Source: Balaenoptera acutorostrata | Taxonomy: Eukaryota > Chordata > Mammalia > Artiodactyla > Balaenopteridae | Direction of reading: 5' to 3' | NCBI RefSeq assembly: GCF_949987535.1 | Contig: NC_080067.1 | Location: forward strand, 8,680,001 to 8,744,000 | Length of the DNA stretch: 64,000 nucleotides | Part shown: piece after piece, positions 36,364 through 46,160 of the stretch | Position numbering within the stretch: position 1 is the stretch's first letter | Layout: the number at the start of each line of letters is the position of its first letter | Made by a program: the position numbers and the translations under genes | The notes under the pieces: model-generated | What the model was told of the DNA's origin: nothing | The model's input: only the letters and a program-made list of their open reading frames with translations | Databases searched by the model: none

Positions 36364-36668
36364 TCACACTGTCCAATATATGTCCACACATGGCTATTGA
36401 GCACTTGAAAGCTGGCTAGTCCAAATGGAGATGAGCTTTAAGTGTAAGATACACACATTTCAAAGATTTAGTATAAAAAATGGTGTAAAATAGTTCGTCA
36501 ATAATTTTATATTGATTATATGTTAAAATGATAGGATGGATATGTTGGGTTAAATACATTATTAAAATAAATTTCACCTTTGTCTTATTATTGTTTTAAC
36601 AGGCTACTAAAAATGTAAAAATACATGTGTGACTTGCACTAAAATTCTGTCAGCCATCAATGCTATAG
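36364..36668 (-). mobile_element. MER1-type hAT-Charlie element
   Basis: 'cactgtccaatat', 'acatggctattgagcacttg', 'aaatggagatgagctttaagtgt' and 'aacaggctactaaaaatgt' reproduce, in reverse complement, the layout of MER1, a non-autonomous hAT transposon. The AT-rich centre is also as expected. Confidence 0.78.
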
Positions 36669-36894
36669 GCTCTCAGATCAATACCATGGAGTAGCTTGTT
36701 GATACTTCCGTTCTCAGTATTCTTCTTGTCTCTGTTCAGCACCCCCTCCTCCAACTTCAGGCAAGAATCTAATTTCTGCAAGCATATCAAAGAATTAAAA
36801 CAGATGCCTGAGGGTGGGTCCCTCATCAGTATTTAATACCTTCAAAGTTAATTAAGGTTTAAGTAGATCATCCCGTCAGACCTGGTGGAGGTTA
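36669..36894. other. Short unclassified spacer
   Basis: Nothing recognised. Confidence 0.5.
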
Positions 36895-36899
36895 CATAC

Positions 36900-37909
36900 T
36901 GTATTAGCTTTCTATTGCTTCCATAACAAATGAACACGAACTTCGTGGTTCAGACAAAACCAATTTATTATCTCATAGTTCTGTAGCTCAGAACTGACCT
37001 GGATCTTATCAGGCTAATACTAAGGCCTGGGCAGGGCTGTGTTCCTTTCTGTATGCCCTGGGTGGGACCTATTTCCTTGTCTTTTCCAACTTCGAGAAGC
37101 AACCTGCATTCCTTGGCACATGACCCCTTACTCCATCTTCAGAGCCAGCAAAAACAGACCAAGTCCTTCTCACATCACATCACTCTGACCTCTTCTGCCT
37201 CTCTCTTTCAGTTTAAAGACTTGTAATTCCATTTGGCTGTTGACTGAGAAATAAATGTACAACCTAAAAGTTGAGAGTTATATTTTAATCAGCAGAAATT
37301 TTTAGGACTTCAAGCCTGGGAGGTGGCAATTCAAGTAGCCCTGAAAGAACTGCTCCATGGAGGCCAGGGGGGAGCTAGGATATATAGGGGTTTTGCAACA
37401 AAGAACAGGTAGTCTGAATGTCAAAAGATTATTGTTAATTAAAGAAAACCAGATATCTCAAGTTAAGGAATTTAGCGCTTTTCTTTGTATGGGAAGATGT
37501 GAGAGTCTGGGCTCAATGAAATCATTCGTTTGATATGCACCTCAGCTATCTGGGGCCAGTATCCTGTATTTTCCTATCCTGAGTTTCCTCAAGGCTCACC
37601 GTGGGGAGTGGCTGTAGTCTGAGGGCTGCTAAATGGCAGGTATTCTTTTCCTTCCTGAGTTCCCTCAGGGCTCACTTGCTCACCTTCTGCAGTGGCTGCG
37701 GTTGCTGATGACTGTGACATACTTTGTTTACTGATATGGATGGCAGGCAATATTCCATTTCTCAGGGCCTACCCAGATAATCCAGGATAATTACCCCATG
37801 GCAAGGCTTTTAACTTAATCACATCAGGAAAATTCCTTTTATCATGGGTTCCCAAAATTGGAACATAGATATCTTTGGGAAGGTCGGGAGCATTATTCTG
37901 CCTACTACA
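36900..37909 (+). mobile_element. MaLR-type LTR interrupted by a later insertion
   Basis: The LTR starts 'tgtattagctttctattgct' and ends 'attattctgcctactaca'. A perfect 5-bp duplication 'catac' (36895-36899 and 37910-37914) flanks it, the size expected for ERVL/MaLR elements. The left part (36900-37234) and right part (37752-37909) together make a normal LTR of about 490 bp. The middle 517 bp is foreign. Confidence 0.85.
37235..37751. mobile_element. Unidentified 517-bp insertion inside the MaLR LTR
   Basis: It is bounded by the 9-bp direct repeat 'attccattt' (37226-37234 and 37752-37760). It has no poly(A) tail and no open frame. Inside there are two related units, 'cctgagtttcctcaaggctcac' (37578-37600) and 'cctgagttccctcagggctcac' (37654-37675). 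Near its ends lie 'tgttgactg' and 'ggatggca', which would suit a retroviral LTR with TG...CA ends, but then the direct repeat would not abut them. I do not recognise the family. Confidence 0.7.
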
Positions 37910-38164
37910 CATACCAACCTTCACTTAACCTAAAGTAAATACATGCTTTAATTTTGTCCATATTTTATAGGAAGTGTGTCTTCAAGGGAATGGAAGAGTC
38001 CTGGGTATCTGATAAGCACAAATTGTCATCTTGGTGTTTGAGGTGTGGATGACCTTATGAGTTGGTACAAGATTAAACGTGGGCGCAGATGACGATGTTT
38101 CTGGAATTCTAATAATTGTTACTTCTACTCCAGATGATTTATGAAAACGTCTTATAATATGTGA

Positions 38165-38198
38165 GGAATTTGGTTTGGTTTGGTTTGGTTTGGTTTGA
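38165..38198. repeat. (TTTGG)n microsatellite
   Basis: About six perfect 'tttgg' units. Confidence 0.93.
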
Positions 38199-38379
38199 AA
38201 CAGGGCTAATCGTCCTTCCCAGAAAACTTAATCAGGGCGTCATTCTCTAGCTAAGAAGCTTTAGAGTAGACCTGCAAAAAAAATTCAAATAGGTTAAAAA
38301 TTATATGTGGGTTCCCATCCTGGTCTTTTTACCCTCTTATCTTGCAATGGCTCCTTTAAAGCTCCTGGTATATGTAGAT

Positions 38380-38583
38380 CAGAGTTTCTCAATTTTGGCA
38401 CTATTGATGTTTGGGGCCAAATAATTCTGTGCATTGCAGGATGCTTAATAGTATCCCTGGCCTCCACCCAGTACATCCCAATAGCACACACCTCCCACCC
38501 AAGTTGTGTCAACCAAAAATGTCTTTGGAGATTTCCAAATGCATCCTATAGTGAGTAAAATCATGCCCTGTTGAGAACCATTG
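38380..38583 (+). mobile_element. Non-autonomous hAT-type element (MER group)
   Basis: Imperfect inverted ends 'cagagtttctcaa' and 'ttgagaaccattg' lie next to similar 8-bp flanks ('atgtagat', 'ttctagat'), as expected for hAT transposons. The inside ('ttggcactattgatgtttgg', 'gcattgcaggatgcttaata', 'ccaaaaatgtctttggag') is a common old mammalian MER repeat, subfamily not assigned. Confidence 0.75.
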
Positions 38584-38910
38584 TTCTAGATAAGGACTAT
38601 ATAAGCATACTCTAACATTAATGGGATCTGATTCAACTACCCCATTCCTTCAAGCCCTCAAAGACTGAATTTTCCAGTGAAATTTACTACTGATTTTATT
38701 ACAGTAAAATCCCACGTTTTTCTAAATGATTATATATCTAAATTAAATCCTTCTTCAAATAATCTAACTAGGTCTCTCTCTTTTCTGTATAAATCATCAT
38801 TTAGTAAAAAGTATGAGGTTTGGAGTCACAGAGACTTACTGTGACCTTGGTTGACATTTCTGAACTTTAATTACCTCATGAATGAATATGGTTAATATAT
38901 CTCCTTTTAT

Positions 38911-38922
38911 AAAAAGTGTCTG
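38911..38922. repeat. Target-site duplication, left copy
   Basis: 'aaaaagtgtctg', matching 39306-39317. The A portion of the right copy merges with the tail, so the certain part is 'gtgtctg'. Confidence 0.82.
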
Positions 38923-39222
38923 AGGGCTTCCCTGGTGGCACAGTGGTTGAGAATCTGCCTGCCAATGCAGGGGACAGGGGTTTGGGCCCTGGTCTGGGAA
39001 GATCCCACATGCCGCGGAGCGACTAGGCCCGTGCACCACAACTGCTGAGCCTGCACGTCTGGGGCCTGTGCTCCGCAACAAGAGAGGGCGCGATAGTGAG
39101 AGGACCGTGCACCGCGATGAAGAGTGGCCCCCGCTTGCCGCAACTAGAGAAAGCCCTTGCACAGAAACAAAGACCCAACACAGCCCCAAAAATAAATAAA
39201 TAAATAAATAATAATTAAAAAG
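38923..39222 (+). mobile_element. CHR-type tRNA-derived SINE, long form
   Basis: It begins 'gagggcttccctggtggcac' and includes an A box (TGGCACAGTGG, 38936-38946). The body reads 'gatcccacatgccgcggagc', 'gggcctgtgctccgcaacaa' and 'gaagagtggcccccgcttgcc', and the tail is made of 'aaat' units. Its orientation is the opposite of the copy at 31493. The duplication that should close it is found not here but 83 bp further on. Confidence 0.9.
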
Positions 39223-39305
39223 GTGCTAATAACTAAAATGTGTGCTCTTGTCATTAGGGTTCTCCAGGCCAGGCCATAGAGCCCCACATGTTTAAAAAAA
39301 AAAAA
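39223..39305 (+). other. Possible 3'-transduced flank of the SINE
   Basis: About 65 bp of non-SINE sequence followed by a second A run, ending at the right duplication. It contains no run of four T, which would stop RNA polymerase III. Taken together with the SINE it forms one insertion (38923-39305) with a single pair of duplications. Confidence 0.6.
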
Positions 39306-39466
39306 AAAAAGTGTCTGGCACAGAACTCACTGGTACTCAACAGCTGTTGCTTCCTTCTCCTAGATAACTACAACTTCCTCACAATCCCACAAATATCTGC
39401 TGAAATAAGAAAATGCAGAGCTCCTGTAAGATTGCAGACTATCTTACACATGTGTGTACACACAGA

Positions 39467-39492
39467 TGCACACACACAAACACACACACAAT
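39467..39492. repeat. (CA)n microsatellite
   Basis: Short interrupted ACACAC run. Confidence 0.85.
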
Positions 39493-39754
39493 GATATGAA
39501 ATCACCAAAATCAGAGGCATAGACAGCTTCACTTTGCTTAAACCACAGTCTGAGCGTTCTGAACCAAGTTTGATATTCGGCCTGGACTACAATGGCAAAT
39601 GCTTCAAGACACATCTACTCCAAAGATGGACAAATGACTACTTTGGTTTATCCTGGAGTCCTTGAAGTCATATTACAAAATCCTGGAATTTTAGAAGGGG
39701 AATCATGCTTGGAGATCATCTAGTTCAGCAGCTTTCAAACTGTGTGAGTAATAG

Positions 39755-40255
39755 GGAAGAACAAATCTGACTCCATATTAGATCTGTTTCTTTTACTTTA
39801 ACCTTTGTATTCTATTGCTTTTGTTACAAGTTAATCACCAAAGACATGTTGCCTATGGCTTGAAGTATACATAATGGCCCATCTCCCAGAACCCTCCCAT
39901 GCCTGAGCATTAAGCTAAAACCTTTGTTTAGCTCACAGGAAACATCCTGACCACCCATGTATGGCTGCAGAAAAGAAGAAATTAACACATCCCCTCTGGA
40001 GTCTGGTGGAACCAGGAAATATTTGCAACAATTTATCACTTTTTAAACTTTCCCTCCTCATGTCCCATTCTTTGTTCTATTAAAGAAGCTAGCATCCAAA
40101 CCCAGACAAGATGGTTCTTTGGGACACGAGTCCACCATCTTCTAGGTCTGCTGGCTTTCCAAATAAAGTCACTATTCCTTGCCCCAACACCTCATCTGTT
40201 GATTTATTGCCCTGTTGTGCAGTGAGCAGTACAAGCTTGGACTTGGTACCATGTG
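39755..40255 (+). mobile_element. LTR-like endogenous retrovirus relic (ERV1-like)
   Basis: It contains 'ctgactccatattagatctg', 'aaagaagaaattaacacatcc' and an AATAAA signal at 40162-40167. After that comes a U5-like end 'cactattccttgccccaac', 'ttgatttattgccctgttgtg' and 'gagcagtacaagcttggac'. This layout is typical of gammaretrovirus-like LTRs. I see no adjacent viral coding region, so it is probably a solo LTR. Confidence 0.65.
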
Positions 40256-41180
40256 TCCTGGAGTTCTTCAGAGTCTGCTTGGGTGGTAGGAGACAAGAAC
40301 TGGGTCAAACTCTGTACTTCCAACCTTGCTTCAGTGAGAGTAACACCACTGGGGCTTGTTTTACATACACAGCTCCTACATAGAATTTGTTTGATGAAGG
40401 AGTTCTGCTGAATTTTTATTTTTCAAATCATTGATTTAGTTTAACCCTGTCACTGTACAAAAATGAAAGTGAGCTGACCTTTGATACTCAGTGAATTGAC
40501 TGTACCCTTTTCACTTTGGCCTGCTGCCTTTCTAGGGGTAGCCATGGCGAGAACAGAGGTGGCTGGAGATCACTGTCAGACACAGCATCAGCTCCACTGC
40601 AGTCAGCCAAGGGCATTGTGCTGAAAAGCCATCAATTATCCCAAGAAGTCAATGAGAGTTTGCTGTTGTAAAGGGATTCAATTGAAGATAATCCATAAAA
40701 AATCAATTACATTATTATTTCTTAATTAGGGCACTTGACAATATAGCTTTCCTCAGCAAAGCCATCAGTGAATAAGCACATAAATACACATAAATAAATG
40801 CTGCTTCCATCCCGCTGAGCTCCTCTATAAGTTCACAGTGACCTTTATCACCAAACATTCTTCCAGAAAAGAATGTTTGCCTGTTTAAGAAAACTCCCAA
40901 GCTGTTTTTCTCTTTTGGATGGAAAAATGAGTCCATCACAAGTGCTAATAATAAAATATTTGTAGATTATTAAAATATCATTTAATATTTGTGTGTTGTC
41001 AGAGTTTATTTCCTCTCTTTGAGGCAGTCGTGAACTCAACTCTATACCTTGAAGTATGCCAAATATGCCCTTGCACCAATAAACGATAAGGAGGTACCTC
41101 ACCATGTGACACTATTTTCAGTGACCCTTCTCCATTCCCCGACCTTATTCCATTTCAAATGAACTTCTTCCCAATTTCTT
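40256..41180. other. Unclassified non-coding DNA
   Basis: No gene or clear repeat recognised. Confidence 0.45.
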
Positions 41181-41314
41181 TTTTTAAAAATTTTATTTAT
41201 TTATTTTTTTGACTGCACGGCATGTGGGATCTTAGTTCACCGACCAGGGATCAAACCTGCACTGCCTGCATTGGAACGGCAGAGTCTTAACCACTGGACT
41301 GCCAGGGAAGTCCC
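41181..41314 (-). mobile_element. CHR-1-type tRNA-derived SINE, antisense
   Basis: The plus strand shows an A/T-rich tail complement at 41181-41208, then 'catgtgggatcttagttcacc', the B-box complement 'gggatcaaacctg' and the head complement 'ccactggactgccagggaag'. Flanks 'cccaatttct' and 'cccacagtttct' may be a decayed duplication. Confidence 0.9.
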
Positions 41315-41379
41315 CACAGTTTCTGCAGTTTCTGAGTCATGGCTATATCTCTCATTTGCAGCCTTGAGAAAGTCCTCTG

Positions 41380-42024
41380 GACTTAGCATCGTATTGGTTT
41401 TATTTGTTCATTCAACCACCATTTGTAGAATGTCTGATATGCAGCAGACATTACCGAAAAGTTTCCTGATTTACAGAGTTTGTATTTCAATGGACAAGTG
41501 ATTATAATGCAGTATATATACCAAAGCTCTACAGGTTTTTGGGACCAGTGATCCGAGCACCTTGCCCATCTTTAGGAGAGAGGGGAAGTCTTTCTAAATG
41601 AAGTACCAGCTACACTGAGACTGCAATAATGAATAGACCAAGAAGGAGTGAACACCATGAACAAGGGCCCAGGAATAAGAGAGACTATGGTGTAATTCGA
41701 AATCTAACACAGATCAAAAATGACTGGGGCTCAAATGGGACAAGGGAGTTTGATTAGAGCCCCATGTAGGAGTAGACAGTGAAGGAAAGCTGTGGGGAAA
41801 AGTTGTTCCAGGCAAGAAGTTCAGCATATGCAGTCTCAGAGAAAAAAGAAAACAGGAACAAAACAGTTGACTATGACCGGTAAAGTATGAAGGGTAATGG
41901 TGAGCGATGAGAATGGAAGCAGAACCAGACCACAGAGGACCCTGCAAAACTTGTTAAAGGGTTTGAACTCTGCTCTAAACGTTCAATAGTCTGGATTCTC
42001 CAGAGAAACAGACCCAATAAGATA
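41380..42024. repeat. Probable old interspersed repeat, family not resolved
   Basis: The passage starts near 'ttcattcaaccaccatttgta' and runs through 'gttccaggcaagaagttcagc' to 'gttaaagggtttgaactctgc'. It has an order I associate with an ancient, widely spread mammalian repeat. At 41989-42020 'ctggattctccagagaaacag' matches the start of the element at 51190. Confidence 0.4.
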
Positions 42025-42026
42025 TA

Positions 42027-42184
42027 CAGTTGACCCTTGAACAACATGGGTTTGAACTTTGTGGGTCCACTTACATGCAGATTTTTTCAATGGTAAATAC
42101 TGCAGTACTTCATGATCCATGATTGCTTGAAGACCTGGACGTGGAACCAGATACAAAGGAACCGTGTATACATGGGGCCAACTA
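42027..42184 (+). mobile_element. Tigger-type miniature DNA transposon
   Basis: It begins 'cagttgacccttgaacaac' right after a TA and ends 'catggggccaact'. The inside 'catgggtttgaactttgtgggtccac' is the standard left end of short Tigger-derived elements. It is internally deleted and non-coding. Confidence 0.8.
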
Positions 42185-42292
42185 CAATTTATACACAGAA
42201 TTATGTAGCAATGTATTATGAAGCAATAGATAAATGGAACAGAATCAGACTTCAGAACTCTTAGCTCACCAAATAAAATGCATACAAAGTAT

Positions 42293-42316
42293 TTTATTTA
42301 TTTATTTATTTATTTT
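42293..42316. repeat. (TTTA)n microsatellite
   Basis: About six units of ttta. Confidence 0.9.
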
Positions 42317-42495
42317 TTGGCCTACCAAATATTTTTAAAACACATACACATACAAAATTACCAATGTAAACATATTTATATTATTCTGATCATAGTGGAA
42401 AAACAGTCAATTTCTCAGATGGTTACCTTACTCAGGAAGGTTATAACATACCTTCAGACATCAGCAGAGCCAAAAGCAGGGATCAAATGATTTCC

Positions 42496-42576
42496 TTTTT
42501 TTTTTTTTTTTTTTTTTTGTTTCAGAGAGTCGAGGATAATAAAAAAGAAAAAAAAAAAGAAAAAAAAAAGAAAGGT
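42496..42576. repeat. Opposed T-run and A-run
   Basis: A run of 23 T (42496-42518), a spacer of about 20 bases, then an A-rich tract with single G interruptions (42538-42576). On the same strand the two can pair as a hairpin stem. Confidence 0.9.
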
Positions 42577-42963
42577 TTTATTCTCTTAGGGACTTGCCTG
42601 CATCAGTCAGGGTGATCCTGTTAGTTTGAGTTTGTCTCAGGACGCAATTCTTTTTTTCTGACTGTGGAATGTGAGATGCATGGTCACAGTGGAAATAGAG
42701 CAAAGTGTCAGTTCTGCTTTCCAACATACACAGGCTTTTCTGATCACTCCATTTGTTGCGACATGCATCCACAAGCCGTTTAATATAAGATCAGTGTCAT
42801 TAAAACATTAGTTATCCTTATAAATGGCTGTAAAGGCAGTATACTATAGGGCAGTGGTTCCCAAACTTTAGCAGAAAAGAGAATCACCTAGTGGGCTTGT
42901 TAAAAATCCAGATGATGGCCACACTACAGATTTTCCAATTCAGTTGGTCTGGCGTGGAGCCTA

Positions 42964-42978
42964 AAAATCTGCATTTCT
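42964..42978. repeat. Target-site duplication, left copy
   Basis: 'aaaatctgcatttct', exact match to 45848-45862. Confidence 0.93.
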
Positions 42979-44068
42979 TTTTTTTTTTAAATAGCCACGT
43001 GGTTCCAATTGGGTTTTTTGTGTTTGTTCTTTATTTTTTATATTTATTTTTTCTAGCTTTATTGAGATATGATTGACATACAGTGTAAGTTTAAAGTGTA
43101 CAAATTGATAAGTTGATATATGTATATATTGCAAAATGATGACTACAATAAGGTTAGTTAACACTTCCATCATCTCAAATAGTTACAATCGTGTATGTGT
43201 GTGTGTTGAGAACTTTTAACAATTGCTCTTTTAGCAACTTCCAAATATATAATTCAGTATTGTTAATTATAGTCGCCATGCTGTATATTAGATCCCTAGA
43301 ATGTATTCATCTTATAACTGGAAATTTGTAGCCCACCTTTGCCCATACCCACCCCTCCCCCACCTCTAACAACCACCAATCTCTGTTTCTATGAGTTCAG
43401 TTTTTTTTTAGATCCTGCCTTTGAGATCATGCATTATTTGTCTTTGGCTTATTTCACTTAGCACAATGCATTCAAGGTTCACCCATTTTGTCACAAATGG
43501 CAAGATTTCCTTTTTTATGGCTGAATAATATTTCATTGTGTTGTGTGTTATACATATATATGTATATGTGTGTGTAACTTTTAAGTATATATATAACAAC
43601 AAACTTCCAGTTTTCAGTATATGTATATACCCCATTTTCTTTATCCAGTCATTCATCAATGAACACTTAGGTAGTTTCCATGTCTTGGCTACTGTGAATA
43701 ATGCTGCAATGAACATGGGAGTGCACATATATCTCCCAGATAGTGATCTCATTTCCTTCAGATATGACCCAAGAATTGCTGGATCATATGGTATTTCTAT
43801 TTTTGATTTTTGAGGAATTTCCAAACTATTTTCCACGGTGGCTGTATCAATTTACATTCCCACCCACAGTACACACAGATTTCCTTTTCTCCACAGCTTT
43901 GTTAGCACTGGTTATCTCTTGTCTTTTTGAAATAGCCATTCTAACAAATGTGAGTTGATATTTCATCATGGTTTTAATTTGCATTTCTCTGATGATTAGT
44001 GATATTGAGCACCTTTTCATGTACCTGTTGGCCATTTGAATATCTTCTTTGGAAAATGTCTATTCAAG

Positions 44069-44078
44069 TCTTTTGCCT
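44069..44078. repeat. SINE target-site duplication, left copy
   Basis: 'tcttttgcct', similar to 'ttctttgcct' at 44191-44200; the last seven bases agree. Confidence 0.75.
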
Positions 44079-44190
44079 TTTTTTTGGCTGTGCCATGAGG
44101 AATGCAGGATCTTAGTTCCCCAACCAGAGATCGAAGCTGAGTTCTCTGCAGTGGAAACACGGAGTCTTAACCACTGGGCCACCTGGGAAG
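44079..44190 (-). mobile_element. CHR-1-type SINE nested in the antisense L1
   Basis: Head complement 'ccactgggccacctgggaag' lies at the right, B-box complement 'agagatcgaagctgag' in the middle and a T run at the left. The L1 text reads continuously across it once it and one duplication copy are removed. Confidence 0.88.
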
Positions 44191-45600
44191 TTCTTTGCCT
44201 AGTTTTTAATTGGATTATTTGTTTTTATGCTTTTGAGTTTTATGAGTTCCTTATATATTCTGTGTATCAACTCCTTATCATATATGTGGTTTGCAAATAT
44301 TTTCTCCCATTCCATAGGTTAACTTTTCTATTTGTTGATTGTTACTCTTGTTATGTAGTAGCTTTTTAGTTTGATGTACTCACCCTTGTTTATTTTTATT
44401 TTGTTGCTTGTGCTTTCAGTGTCATATCCAAAAAATTCATTGCCAAGACCAGTGTCAAGGAGGTTTTCTCTATGCTTTTTTCTAGGAGTTTTATGGGCCT
44501 TACTTCTTTTTTTTTTTTTCTTGCCTGATTGTTCTGTCTAGGACTTCCAGTACTATGTTAAATGGGAGTGGTGAGAGTGGGCAACCTTGTTTTATGCTTG
44601 ATTTTAGAGAAATATCTTCCAGCTTTTCACCATTGAGTATAATGTTAGTTGTAGGCTTGTAATAGATGGCCTTTATTTTGTTGAGGTATACCTCTATACC
44701 CAATTTGTTGAGAGTTTGTATCATGTATGGATGCTGAATTTTGTCAAATGTTTTTTCTGTGTTTATTGAGATGATCATATGATTTTAATCTTTCATTCTA
44801 TTAATGTGATGTTTCACATTTCTTGATTTGTGTATATTAAACCATCCTTGCATTCCAGGGATGAATCCAACTTGATCATGTTATGTGATCCTTTTAATGT
44901 GCTGTTGAATTAGGTTTGCTAGTATCTTGTTGAGAAGTTTTACATCTATATTCATCATGAACATTGACCTATAGTTTTCTTTTCTTTGAGTGTCCTTATC
45001 TGGCTTTGGTATCAGGGTAATGCTGGCCCATGAGTTTGAGTGTGTCCCTTCCTCTTTAAATTTTTGGAAGCATTTGACAAGGATTGGCATTAATTCTTCT
45101 TTAAATGCTTGGTAGAAATTATCAGTGAAGACATAAGGCCCTGGCCTTTTCTTTGTTGGGAGGTTTTTGATTACTGATTCAATTTGCTTAATCATTATCA
45201 GTCTGTGGAAATTATTTATTTCTCCATAATTTAGTCTTAGTAGGTTTTATGTTTCTAGGAATTTATCCATTTCTTCTAGGATGTCCAATTTATTGCATAT
45301 AATTGTTCATAGTATTCTCTTATGACCCTTTATATTTCTGTGGTATCAACTGTAATGTCTCCTCTTTCATTTATAATTTTATTTATTTGATTCCTATTTC
45401 TTATTTTTGATTAGTTTAACTAAAAGTTTGTCAATTTTGTTTATTTTTTCAAAGAACTAACTTAATTTTGTTAATTTTTTCCATTTTTTTCTTATTCTCT
45501 ATTTCATTTATTTTTTCTCTAACCTTTATATTTCTTTCCTTCTCCTAAGTTTGGGCTTAGTTTTTTCTTCTTTTTCTAATGCTTTGAGGTGTATAGGTAG

Positions 45601-45619
45601 TTTTTTTTTTTTTTTTTAA
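45601..45619. repeat. T-run within L1
   Basis: About 19 T (complement of an A-run in ORF2). Confidence 0.9.
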
Positions 45620-45847
45620 TTTGAGATCTTTTCTCTTCTCTGATATATGCATCTACTGCTGAAAACTTAGCTCTTAGAACTTCTTTTGTTACATCCCATA
45701 AGTTTTGGTATTTTGTGTCTCTATTATCCTTTGTCTCAAGACATTTTTAAATTTCCCTTTTGGTTTTGTCTTCTATCCATTTGTTGTTTAAGTGTGTGTT
45801 GTTCAATTACCATGTATTTTTGTGTTTTCCAGTTTTCTTCCTGTTAT

Positions 45848-45862
45848 AAAATCTGCATTTCT
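45848..45862. repeat. Target-site duplication, right copy
   Basis: Exact partner of 42964-42978. Confidence 0.93.
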
Positions 45863-45929
45863 AACAAGTTCCCAAGTAAGGCTGCTGCTGTTGTTCCAGA
45901 GCTCACACTTTGAGAAACACTATTTTATA

Positions 45930-46160
45930 GGATGGTAGTTAAGTGGTGTTGCTGCTGCAGCTGAAGACTACCTGGGTTTGAATCCTGGGTCTGCCAGTTA
46001 CTTGTCTTTTGACATTGTGCATCTACTTCTTCATAGTAAGGTAGAGATAATAAGAATTATCTACATTATAGAGCTGTTGAGAATACCAAACAAGAGAATA
46101 CCTGTAAAGCTTATAGAACAAATCCTGGTATATAGTAAGCACATAATAAGTGCATTTGTC
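45930..46160 (+). mobile_element. MIR SINE
   Basis: Nearly full length: 'gtagttaagtggtg' head, 'tacctgggtttgaatcctgg' around the B box, 'ctgccagttacttgtc', 'gtagagataataag' and 'tcctggtatatagtaagcac'. Confidence 0.87.

Larger units (their letters stand above)
38836..39360 (+). mobile_element. MIR SINE, split by a younger SINE
   Basis: The left half ('actgtgaccttggttgacatttctgaac', '...ttacctcatgaatgaatatgg') and the right half ('gtgtctggcacagaactcactgg') are consecutive parts of MIR. They are separated by an insertion from 38923 to 39305. The short repeat 'aaaaagtgtctg' lies at both edges. Confidence 0.78.
43408..45195 (-). pseudogene. LINE-1 ORF2p fragments, antisense
   Basis: Three readable pieces on the minus strand follow ORF2p order. 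45195-44881 holds NLPTKKRPGP, LIPKPDKD and [18 protein letters not shown], the N-terminal reverse transcriptase. 44778-44500 holds motif A ([13 protein letters not shown]) and motif B ([12 protein letters not shown]). 43836-43408 holds the C-terminal [26 protein letters not shown] and YYSAIKKE. Between the second and third pieces the catalytic FADD region is missing. After motif B the text jumps through an A-run to the 'KLLEKSIEKTSL' region. The gene cannot encode an active enzyme. Confidence 0.88.
42979..45847 (-). mobile_element. Older LINE-1 (L1MA/L1MB-like), antisense, internally deleted
   Basis: On the plus strand the element starts with T-rich sequence and the 3'UTR complement ('ctttattgagatatgattgac'). 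It then passes into ORF2 read backwards and stops at 45847, where its 5' end is truncated. An exact 15-bp duplication flanks it. Its 3'UTR differs from the younger L1s at 2042 and 15831. A SINE interrupts it at 44079-44190, and a large internal deletion lies at 44507-44519. Confidence 0.9.
42852..45921 (+). mobile_element. MER5A hAT element, split by an L1
   Basis: The left piece (42852-42978: 'cagtggttcccaaacttta', 'gagaatcacctagtgggctt', 'aaaatctgcatttct') continues directly in the right piece (45863-45921: 'aacaagttcccaagtaaggc', 'cacactttgagaaacact'). Joined, they make a MER5A of about 185 bp with its inverted ends. The interruption is a 2.9-kb L1. Confidence 0.9.

Noticed and set aside
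42500..42580. A structured RNA gene formed by the T and A runs
   Set aside because: Simple-sequence pairing alone is no evidence for an RNA gene. No promoter boxes were seen.
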